Under the pieces are notes generated by a model. The model saw only the letters and a list, made by a program, of their open reading frames with translations, made no database searches and had not been told where the DNA came from. From Zantedeschia hybrid cultivar (Eukaryota; Streptophyta; Magnoliopsida; Alismatales; Araceae): a stretch of DNA of 64,000 bases. The position numbers were made by a program, and so were the translations under genes. Location: the NCBI GenBank assembly GCA_030544215.1, contig JARZZO010000008.1:31349614-31413613 (forward strand), given 5' to 3'. Below are positions 26,101 through 38,100 of this stretch, piece after piece. Each line of letters begins with the position of its first letter. Position 1 is the stretch's first letter.

Positions 26101-29100
26101 ATCGAGAGCCAGGCGCCAGCAGCGTTTTTGCTGCTGGCTTCCCCCCTTCCCCCAGCCCCTCCCCCACCGCTGCCACTCGCCGCCACTCGCTGCTGGCCCC
26201 CCCCCCCCCCCCCCCCCCCCCCGCCGCTGCCGGCCTGTCTCTCCTCTCTCTCTCTCTCTCTATCTTTTTCTTTGAGATCTCGACCAAACGGAGGGGTTTT
26301 TCACCCTGTCATCGTCGGCTGGCCATCCGGGAGCCACCACCGCCGTCGACGTCGGATTTTGTTTTCGCATCCCGATCCGAGTTTAGGTATATTTCGATCT
26401 ATTTTTTTAAAATTCTCAAAAAATTAAAAATGATGTATGATTGTGTATATTGTGTAGATTTATTAATATTTAGGTTAAGAAAAAATTTAGCATGTTGATT
26501 AAACAAAATTCCCAAAATTAACCCTAATTAAGGGTTAAAAATTGGGGCTTTTGTATGATTATTGTAATTAAGGTTCAATTGAGTGTGCCAAACACTCAAT
26601 TGAACTTATTAGAACCTGATTGTGCATTTTTTTATATTAATTGCATGTTATTAGCGTTAATTAGTTAAAATTAATCTTAATTAGGGGTTAAAAATTAGGG
26701 CTTTTGTATGATTACTGTAATTAAGGTTCAATTGAATGTGCCAAACACTCAATTGAACTTATTAGAACCTGATTGTGCATTTTTTTGCATTAATTGTAAG
26801 TTATTAGCGTTAATTAGTTAAAATTAACTCTAATTAGAAATTAAAAATTGGGACTTTTGTATGATTACTGTAATTAAGGTTCAATTGAGTGTGCCAAACA
26901 CTCAATTGAACTTATTAGAACCTGATTGTACATTTTTTGTGTTTTTATGTTATCAGGAATATGGCAGAGCAAGGACATAATGAACAGGATGTGGAGCAAC
27001 ATGGTGATGATTCTGGTTGGCAGCATTGCACATTAGTGAACAGTGTTAGGAGGAGGGTCAAATGTAACTAGTGTGGAAAGGAGATGGGTGGTGGCGTCTA
27101 TCGCCTAAAAAATCATCTTTCTGGCATATCAGGAGACGTCAGTAGATGTGAGTCAGTCCCGCTGGACTTGAAGAAGGAAATGAGGACTTATATAATAGGT
27201 AAAAAGGGACACAAAGATTTATGATCTCAACAACACATGGATTTGTAAGATGAGATATCAGGGCGCCAGAGACGAAGGGATTATAGTCTACCTGTCTAGC
27301 GTCCGATCAATATAGATGATGATGATGAGGAGGAGGAAGATGAGGAGGATCCAGATGACCATGATGCAGAGTACACCATAGTTGTTCGTGCCTATTTGAG
27401 GACAAATAGAGAAGATGAGGACCGGCGAAGAGATATAGGATCATCAGGTGGATCAATGCCTACTGCTTCTCAACCTGGGAGATTCGTTCCTAGGGGGTCT
27501 TCTGGTCGCAGGACTACTAGTTCTATGTTAGGTTGTAGACTAACATCAAATGTGGCACGCGGTCCTATGGACCAATTTTTGTACAGATCAAGGTCTGCCA
27601 GACAACCTGAAATCAAGCAAGCATTAAAAGGAGTCAAGGCATCAGCAAAAAATGGCTTGAAAGGAATTGTGAAATGGTTTTTACATGCAGGTGTGCTAAC
27701 ACATACAACATCTAGTCCATATTTTTAGACGATGGTGGATGCAATTGCAGATGCTGGGCCTGGTGTAAAGGCCTCCACACTTCGCTACATATATGATGTT
27801 GGGCTTGAAGAAGAGTATAATGACTTGAAGGTATGGGTCGACAACTTAAAAAATATGTGGAAGGAGCGTGGTTGTACCATCATGTGTGATGGTTGGACAT
27901 GGACCATAAGCAGATCTATGATTAATTTCCTTGTGTATTGTAGCGATGTCACTATTTTTTTGAAGTATGTAGATGTCTCAAACAGAATAAAGAATGCTGA
28001 TTATTTGTACAGGCTAATAGATGACGTGGTAGAGAAAATTGATGAAGAAAATATTGTGCAGATAGTCACTGACAACGAAGCAAGCTACAAAGCAGCCGGT
28101 AAATTGTTGATGTAGAAGAGGCACCATTTGTACTGGGTGCCTTGTACAGTACATTCTATTGACTTGATGATGGAGGACATAGGTAAAGATCTTTTTGTTA
28201 CTGAGGTGGTACAACATGCTCAGATGATCACGGGATTTATTTATAGTCACAACATGATCTTATATATGATGAGAGAACATACAGGTGGACGGGATCTTCT
28301 TCGTACTGGCCCTACTAGATTTGCATCCAACTTCATCTCTTTAGAGAGTCTGAGCAAATACAAGTATCAGTTGGCCCAGTTAGTCCATTCTGACGAGTTT
28401 CTGGCACATATAGGGACACTGAGGGCTGATGCTAGAGAAGTTGCGTTGGTAGTGCAATCGCTAGTTGGGGAGAGAAGTTTTTGGGATAAAGTTTCTCGCT
28501 ATCTGAAAGTGGTTGAGTCTCTAGTACGTGTTCTGAGATTAGTTGATGGAGATGACAAAAATGATATGGGATATTTGTATGAGGCCATTGATAGAGCAAA
28601 TGAGCAATTAAGCGAAAGCCTTCCTACTTCTCATGACAAATGGTAGAGGATCATCGATGATAGATGAGAGTCGACTTTTCATCATGATCTCCATACTGCT
28701 GGTTAATTCTTCATCTTTTCAAGTTGATTATATGTTATTAATTTTAATTTTATTTATTTTTATAACTAATAAACCATAATTTATATGCTGGATATTTTTT
28801 CAATCCAAGGTATCATTATAGTCAGAACGTACATAATGATGGAGAGGTCCTTCGAGGCACAACTAACGTGATTACTAGAATATCAAGGAATACGAATGAA
28901 AGGATGGATGCCTTAGCAGAAGTAATATACAAAGTAGGAGTTTTTGAAAATGCAGTCTTCTATCATTAACTTATGTCATTTATGTTTATTTTGTAGATGG
29001 AGAGATTTAAATTGAAGATTGGTATTTATGGAGATGATGACGTCAGGGCTGCAGTAACGAGGACAACTCCATGTGAATTACATAATAAATAGTTAAATAC

Positions 29101-32100
29101 TCAATTTAATGAGTTACTATCAGTCTACAATTCATTATTAATATCATCGTCTTTTTTTTTTTTTTTCAACTGCTGAATGGTGGATCCAAATTAATTATAA
29201 ACAAGTTGCCATAAACCCTTTGACATATGTTATAGTGAGAGTATTTAGTCAAACAACTTCTTCCAGTCAGTGTGAAAGAAACTGGAGTACATTTAGTCTC
29301 ATTCACACGAAGGTTCGTAACAGATTAGGTGTTTCTAGGCTGGAGAAGTTGGTGTACTGTCACTATAACATGCGCCTAAAAATCAGGCAGATTCATGAAA
29401 GACAGAGGTTTGAAAGACAGAGATTCATAGAGTTTGCTGGCAGACCAGTTGATGAGCCTGTACATCAGATTGATATTGATGAACTGTTAGATGAAGAACA
29501 CCCACTGCATTCTTGGGTAGAGAGCAGAGCAGCCAGATATGCACAACCTAAGTTTGATCCTCAGGATCGGAGTTGGGCAGGAAGTGAATTAGATGCAGTA
29601 GTTACTCGAGATCCTGAATTTTAGACAACACAAGAAGGAGGTGCACTTGTTCTTCAGAGGCGTCGAAAGTCAGCCACACTAGCAGACACTGCTAGAACTT
29701 CTGCCTCTCAGTCAGTACTCAGGAAATCAGCTATGGATACCACAAAGAAAAAAGGAGAAAGAGCCAGCGAGACCTTCACTGCAGTCATCTAGCAACAGAA
29801 AGAAAAAATAATCAAAAGGAAAGTCTAAACAACGAGTAGACCCATCGGAAGAAAAAGAAGGGAGAGTTCAGCAGACTGGAGAGACACCTGAGGACATCCC
29901 AGGTTTATCACCTTAGTTGGCCAGTATGTACGAGGCAGAAAGACAAACCTATAGGCGTAGAAGAAGGCGATTGAAGAAAACAAGCCAATTAGGGAGTGAT
30001 GACTCTACTGAGGGTGATGATGATGATGATGGAGATGATGATGGTGATGGCGATGCTGCTGCTGGACTACCAGGATGTTCTGCACTTGGGAGCAGTTACA
30101 CATGATACGAAGATTATTCCGCACTTCCGAGTAATTCTGAAGGAACTGAAGGCCAAAGACAAGGACAACAAAGGGAATTTGAAGACCAACAAAGACAGGC
30201 AGGGTGTGATTGGCCCCCATGGGAAGATGTACCTTCTTATCCGCCCATTTTCACCTCCTTACACTGCCGTATTCAGACATCAGCAGCACTACCTATACAG
30301 TATGGCATTTTTGTCCCTCCAACACAATCAAGAGAAAGTTTAAGCCAACAAGTTTACACACCTAGAGATATTCAAAGAGGATTCGAAGACCTCGCTAGTT
30401 CCTTGTTTGGCTATGGATATCTAACATACATGTCGGCAGATTATGGCCCACTAGCTCAAACTTATGAACCGGATGATGAAAGATCACAAATGTGATCTTT
30501 CTAAGGTATTTTCCAAAAATAATGTATTTTTTAATTAGTGCACAACAAAAATTATTAGTGAGTTAGTTGTCTTTAATGTTTATTTTTTATAGATGTACAT
30601 GAATTACATTCATTCTTATTGTACATCTATTGAATAATGTGTATGTATTTTTTTTCTGATTTTTCCTGATTTTTTTTATTTTTTATTTTTTTATCCGGCC
30701 GAATCGGACCGGCCGGACTTCGTTTGGATCGGCTGACCCGGCCGATCCAGATCGGATTGGGTCGGGATCATTGGGTCCCAGTTCCGGGACCCGACCGGAC
30801 CCGGAATTCCTTGCTTCCCGGAGGGACTCGGTTAACCCCAAACACCAGCGGTGGTCGCCACGACCTTCCAACTCTTTGCCACTCGGCCGACATGATAATA
30901 TGACCCACACCCTTGTTTTGTGCAGGCATACATGATTTCGAAAGAGTCCAAATGGCTGCCAAAGTGACATATGGTCCACTTCTCATTGCTACCCACGCCC
31001 AGTATGGGTACTTGACAACTCCAAGATGCTTTGACAACTTTCCAGCCGTCATTGGATCTCTTTGCTTTTTTGGGGGTCATCCCAGTACCGGAGCCAACTC
31101 TGGAACTAAAGAAGAAGCGGCGCGCGTCCCGCACCAAAAAGAGCAACTATGGTGGCAGACCTATGGTCTCCCTCACTTTTAGGAGCTTATCTGATGGGTT
31201 CATATGGGATTTCTTAGCGGTGTATGGACCATAGAGTAGAGGGGACAAACAAAGGCTTAGGAGGATCTGCTCTCCTAGCATTAGAGATGTGGCAACCCTT
31301 GGGCCTTATAGGTGATTTTGATGCGATGGCTTCTATTTTGGAGTGGTCTGATGGTTCTTTCTCCTGGGGGAGTACTCAGTATTTTTAGGATTTCATCTCA
31401 GATGCAACCCATATTGATGTTCCTACTCCGAATGCGGCCTTTACTTGGCCTAATTTTAGAGAGGACCCTTCTTGTGCTAGCAGGCTGGACAGATTTCTTG
31501 TCTCTATGGCTTGGGAGGACCATTATCCACATGTGCAGGCCTTATGTCTCCTGAGGGTTGTATCGGATCACAAGCCAATCATGCTGAGTACTAGCCACCG
31601 GAATCACTCAAAAAGGAAGATCTTTTGGTTTGGGAAGTATTGGCTGAGGGAGGAAGGCTTTATAGAGTTCGTTATGAGGTTGTGGAATGCAGGTCCTCAT
31701 AATTGCTCTGCTATGTCCCAATTGATAGTTGATATAAAGGATGAGAAGTTTGGTTACTGGCAGAGTGGGTTTAAGCAGGACTTTTCTTGGGAAGGTGGCT
31801 ACGGATGGAATCCTCAATCATCTCCACGCGTTAGATTCCTTGGAGGAGGCAGGTCTCCTAGATTCGGATGACAGGGCAAAGCTGAAAGCAGTCTTTGAGA
31901 AAGTTTTGATTAAGAAGGAGATCTACTGGAAAGAGAGGTCAAAGGATAGATGGATGAAGGAAGGAGATAGGTACACTTCCTATTTTTAGAAGGGGGCTTC
32001 AGGTAGGCGGAGGATCAATCTGATTAGATGTTTAAAGGTGGTGAACTATCATCCAGTCTCAGGATATTAGGAGGCATGCTCAGCCTTTTTATGTAAGACT

Positions 32101-35100
32101 GCTCTCAGAGGAAGACACTTGGCATCCGTCCATTGTTGATGATCTTCTACCACAGCTAACAAATGATGAGAGGAGGTCATCTCTTCCCCTTCCTCAGAGA
32201 AGGAGCTTAGGCATGCTATTTTTTTTTTCCTTGCAGGAGACAGGGCACTAGGCCCAGATGACTTCCCTTTGCTATTTTTTCGACACTGTTGGGAGATTGT
32301 TAAAGACCTCCTTTGGAGGGTGGTGTTGGAGTTTCAAGAGGGAGAGCTCACTTGGTGGGAGTGAACAAGATATTCCTAGTGCTTATTCATAAGAAACAAG
32401 GAGCAGAGTCTCTTTGACTTTAGACCCATTAGTCTGTTTAATGGTGTATACAAAATTATCACGAAGATGCTGGCATCTAAGTTGGAAAAGGTTGTAGCCA
32501 GGGTGGTCAGTAGCAATCAAGGTGCTTTTTAAAAGGATGGCAGATTCGGGAGAACTTGGTGGCACATGAATGTATACATGCTATGAAAGTTTAGAAGAGG
32601 AAAGGGTTTGTGCTCAAGGTAGAGTCTGAAAAGGCCTATGATAGAATCAATTGGGGCTGCTTGTTCCAAGTTATGTAGAAGATGGGCTTTGGTGAGAAGT
32701 GGGTGAGTTGGATCAAGGCTTGTATTTCGTCTGCTAGGTTTGCGGTCCTGGTGAATGGGGAACCTACTCCTTTCTTCTATAGTGGCAGAGGCCTATGCCA
32801 AGGGGACCCCATGTCATCCTTTTTTTTTAGTTGGTGGCCCACATGTTAAGCATGATGTGGGATAGGGTTGAGCTGACTGATCTCATCTCAGGCTTCATGA
32901 TTTCACCATAGGGGAGGTAGATTACCCACTTGCAATATGCTAATGATACGGTCCTATTTCTGATATGGATTAGGAGCAATTCGTTGCTACTAGGCTTATT
33001 CTAGAATGGCAAGGTCACCTGTCTTCGAGTCAATTTCCTTAAAAGCCAACTTATTGGGATTCACATGGAGGGGAGGATGCTTCGCAAGGCTGCGCTTATA
33101 TTGAGATGTTAGATTGGGGAGTTCACAATTACGTACTTGGGCTTGTCTCTTACTCCTGGGCCTTTGAGGGGCAAGGATTGGTAGAAGATGGTCCACAAGT
33201 TTTGATCCGTATGCGAAGAAGAAAAACTCAATGACTTGCAAGTGGATGCACACAATGGAAAAGAAAAAAAAGATAGACAAGAAGGCAAATTTTTGGGGTG
33301 GAACTCTCTCCTTAAATCTTTGGACATGCTAACTTCTCTTCTTGTTTTGTTTATTTTTTTCTTTCTCTTTTCTTCCTCCCTCGTACAAAGGCTCTCAAGG
33401 CCTAGTTATATTGTTTTAGGACTCCCACAAATAGATAGCTTAAAAATGGAAAAGACTAATGGAGGAGAGGGAAATGGAAATGACCAAAAGGTGCCCTTGC
33501 GTACAAGCACCCATTCCATGCATGATTTATGAGAATAAATAAAACATGGAAATAGTCAAATCCTCCCTTAAGATCCTCTCGGATCAAGTTTGAAGGGAGA
33601 CTTGCTACTTAGAAGGGTCGGCTTCTTTCCTATGGCGGTAGAATGGTCCTTTGTAACTCTGTTCTGAACAGTCTTCCTACCTACTTCTCTATTTTTCAGG
33701 GTGTCGAAGGGGATTCTCCATAACTTGGACTCTATTAGGAGTCACTTTTTCTAGAAGGGTTGCGGAGAGGCAAAAAAAGGGGGGGATGACATTTGTTGGG
33801 GAATAGTATGCAAGCCTAAGGGAGATCGGGGGAGCAGGCATCAAAAGTCTTGCAGTCTCCTTACTAAGTGGCTGTAGAAGGTTGCTACAGCAGAGGAAGG
33901 ACCTTTGCTAGATATTATCAAGCAGAATTATTATAGTAGGGGAAAAGTATGGGATTTGTGGCCGGATTCAACACACTATGTCCCACATGTTTGGAAAGGT
34001 ATCCTTAGCAGTTTTGATGCTCTGAAGGTGGGGGGGGGGTGCATATTCTAATTGGAGATTGGTGCACTTGTCTTTTCTTGCTAGATGGGTGGTGTGAGGG
34101 TGTTCCCCCTTACCATCAGATTGCCAAGCTGTTCGTCATTGCTTCTCAGCCTAGGGCAGCAGTCTCCAATGTTCTTGATTATGAGCAGCCCCCTAGTGTA
34201 TGGCAGCCTACATTTAGGAGACAGCTTAAGGATGATGGAATTCTGGAGTTTGCTCATCTTCTTTCTATTCTTCAGGGAGTGCCGGTGAACCCCTCCTCTC
34301 TAGATCGTTGGAATGGGAGATGGGAGGCAAATGGGAACTTCTTAGTGAGGTCGGCATACCAGATGATGGTGGACAGTGGGAATCAGGTTTCCGCTTGCTT
34401 CTTTGATATGGAAGACCAAGTCACCTTTGAAGATTAAGATCCTTATGTGGTGTGTCTGTTATGGGAGATTGCCTATATGCCAGAGGCTGGCACTCTTCAT
34501 TGACAAGATGTCCTCCACTTGCCCATTATGTGGTCTGGATGATGAGACGGTGGATCACCTCTTTACTAGCTGCTCTTTTGCGCTTGAGCTGTGGTAGTAT
34601 TTGTTTGGCAAGTTGCATTTACATTACATGCATTGGGATTATCTCTAGCCTGTTTAGCTTCTAGAGAGAGCATTCACCTCCCACGGAGGATTGGAACATT
34701 TGGTGGCTGGTTTTGCATGCCACCATTTAGGCCATTTGGGGGGAGAGGAGTAGGAGAATCTTCAAGAAGGAGGCAATTATCGTGGAAAGAATTGGATGGA
34801 TCATTTGTCAATGAGTCAAGGAATGGCCAGTAGCTTTTTGTAAAGGGTCCATTGCTAACACTTTAGTAATTGGTGAGTGGTGGAAATACCAACTCGGTGT
34901 TCTCTTTTGTAATTGGGTTCATTGGTGGGTGACTCCTATACTTGTACATCCCCACTCCTTTTATATTCTCTTTTTTTATCTAATACAATTGTGGTTCTAT
35001 CCACAAACTTTCCCTTGAAACATTTTAATAGATAAAGTTGAATTTTGTGTAAACTTTCATATATTCCCTACATTGTAAGGGATATTTTATGTTCCATGTC

Positions 35101-38100
35101 AATTTGCAGTTCTTAAAAAAAAAAAAAAATACAACCAATGAAAATGATCATCTATCCTAACATAAAGGATGTTTTAAGAACTTTTATCATTACTATTACC
35201 ATCTTGTTTATAACAAAACTTTAGAATGATATTTTATACATTAAACATATAAACATATAGTCACAGTTTTAATATTAAAAAGCTGTAAATTTTTTAAAAA
35301 ATTACCTAAGAAACATGATGAGAAAAATGAAATATTATGTATGTTTCAAATTATGAGGTGATGATCATCTAAATGACTTCACATTTCTTGCAAAATAAAT
35401 TTTGTTGGCTTCTTAGAAGACAAAAGATATATGCAAGTGGATCTAAATTTTCTTTGATTTCCTATACGTGTTATTATCTTTATCCTTAGCCTCCATATGA
35501 AGTTTCTTGTAATAGCTCTCAATAAAATGACTATCTTCTTGATATGTTTCTTTCCTATTAAGCATAACTTATGAGATTGATTCACCATGGGCTAGCTAAA
35601 TTATGAATGATGTTTGATGGTTAAAAATGTAAATGCTGCCTATATGAAAATGGGGCTTAAGATTAAGTCATGGAAGGGAGCAGTTCATGGACCTAATGAC
35701 CAATAGAGGTTTACTGATCATGTAACACACATTTTTTGCTAGGAATTTCCCCCTTAAGAGGGCCTAAAATGGATGATAGTAGGCAGTTAAATATCTTGCT
35801 AAGGAATACCCCTTAGGAGTGCTGATTGGTGAGTGGTGATAAATGATGGCTAGCATGGTAGGTAGGGCTGTGCGTGGTTCAGTTTGGTCTGGGTTGCAAG
35901 TTTTTTATGAAAAATTGAACCGAACCGAACTGGCCTGAAATCTGAACACGAACCGAACTGAACTATTTCAGTTCAATTTTACCATTCGGTTGGGCTTTTG
36001 GGCTTTGAACTGTGGGTCTTTTAGGTCTGGTTTGTAGCAAAAGTTACAGGCTGGTTTGGGCTGCTCTTTAGGACTTGGGTGCATGGTGTATAAGTATATA
36101 ACCTATGCCCTAAATCCATAAATGGAAGCCTGATTTGGGCCCTTCTTTGGGCTACATGTTTAAAAAAAAAGTGTAGGGAAGGAAAAAATGTAATTCTGTC
36201 CAAAGAATGTGAATTTGTGTATTGTATATTTATACTAGTAACAAGTTGTGTTGGAAGGACATCACATACTTTATCAATCCATGATTATGGTGGCCTGCAA
36301 TCCGTATGCTAGAAGACAATGGCCTGCAATCATGGTTGGCAGTATCGGCCGATCCTGCGATATGTATTGGTGTCGGCCGGGATCGGTACCGATACCGGTC
36401 ATTGTAGTAAAAAAATAATAAATATTATTATTATTTTTTTATTGGCCGATACCGGTCGATACCGATACCGATATGTATGGTATCGGTACCCACCGGTACC
36501 GGTACCAATACCAAGATTGCCATCCTTGCCTGCAATCAATGTAAGATTATCTGAAAATACACTACTTAATGTACTTTTGCTAGAAAATGTGAAGACCTTG
36601 ATAGCATACAATGAATGTGAACTGAATCTGCTACAACGTTTGAATATTCTTTGTACACCTGAATTCCCAACTCCAAGTTCAAGTAGGAAAGAAAAAGGAT
36701 TAAACTTGGCAACTTGCAAACATAACACAAGTCACAAGATAGATAAAGTTCAGTAGTTGGGTACTCCCGATACATGACAAAAGCTGAACTTGCAAACACA
36801 ATAAAATTTATAAGTAGACCATAAAACATTACAGCTTGCAAACTTAATAACAGTCAAGAACTAATCCTAAGTTTCAATACAAGGGAATGTGCTTCACCTT
36901 CGCCTCCTTCATTAATGGAGGGGTGAAGGCTAATTTGTGTTTGTCTATTGTTACTAGAATTGGCTTTGCTAAAGGGATATTTATTGCATCCAACATTCAA
37001 GTGTGCTCATAGTGTGGTCGTCCTACATGATGTATTACAATTATAGACCTAACCACGATAATGGCACTTAATTATTCTCTTCAATCTTTATGAAATGCTC
37101 TCATGCATTTGATCTTGCACTCATTTCTTTCCTCTTTGCCCTTAATTGTTAAGGAAGTTGAGATTGCAACAATACTTGTTTGAGTGGCAGCACTAGGACC
37201 AAAAAACCCTCATTTACTTGAGTATCACTAGTATGTAACATCTGTTTAAGTAGATCCAAATTAATTTATGCAAGATAAAAATATTGGATAAGTTAGGAAA
37301 AAAATTCTTAACCAAAAAATTTAAAACTTACATGGTAAGACTCAGTTGTTGACACTATTGCAATTTGTAAAAAGACAATATCCCAATCAAATGTGGGAAC
37401 TAAAAGAAACCAACAAAGAGTTCCTAATACAAAATGAAAAGAAAAGATGAATAACTGTCACTAGATGGATTAGAGAATATCTATACTTGGACCCTCATAC
37501 ATGCCATATTTCTCTCCTTGTTGCAAGTGGACTAAGAACTCCCTTATGAGTTATGAAAGTGAATGAGGGAGAGACATACCTTAGATTGCAGCTTGTGACA
37601 ATGAAGGACTGTAAGGATCACTGCCGTCAGAGGGACTTGGGGAAGGGAGCACCAAGCATTGCCATTGAATACCTTCGAACACACTTATAACAAAGCTAGG
37701 TTACCATCCTTCTTTCGATATGCTGCAGGTAGCTTTGCCATTGATGTGCCACAACTAATGCTGCCATCAGTATGCCGCAACTAGTGCTGCATCGATATGT
37801 CGTTGGGGAGGGTAGGGTAGGGCTGCAAATGAGCCGAGTAGAGCTGAGTTTTACCCTATTCAAGCTTGGTTTGATTAATTCTAATAAAGTTCGACTTCCA
37901 GCTCGAGCCGAGTATTTATAATGGTTGTTCAAGCTTTCGCTGGTTTGGATATTAAACGAGCTCGATGAGTGTAAGAACCCATTAAAATAAATAGGGACAT
38001 ATACGCAAATATAAAGTTGTAAGGTTCACATATAAAGAAAACAATTAAAAGACGAAAGTCCAAGTTAAATCTTTTTAAACCCCAAAAGAAATTAAGAAGG

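Larger units (their letters stand above)
25877..30813 (+). mobile_element. hAT transposon 2, degenerate, 4.9 kb
   Basis: The ends are CATGGATTGCGGAATCG at 25877 and, in reverse complement from 30813, CAAGGAATTCCGGGTCC. The target duplication is CTTCTCGG (25869-25876) against CTTCCCGG (30814-30821), 7 of 8. Subterminal stretches are rich in CCGATC/GGATCGG words, as in hAT 1. It contains a 153-bp tandem repeat and a broken plus-strand transposase. It inserted into LINE ORF1 sequence. Confidence 0.9.
31190..34985 (+). mobile_element. LINE, plus strand, endonuclease to 3' end
   Basis: An L1-like element with endonuclease, RT and zf-RVT remnants in order. The 3' end is near 34985, where a TTTTTTTATCTAATACAATT sequence is followed by unrelated AT-rich DNA. 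It contains one 383-bp insertion (33203-33585). Confidence 0.85.
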
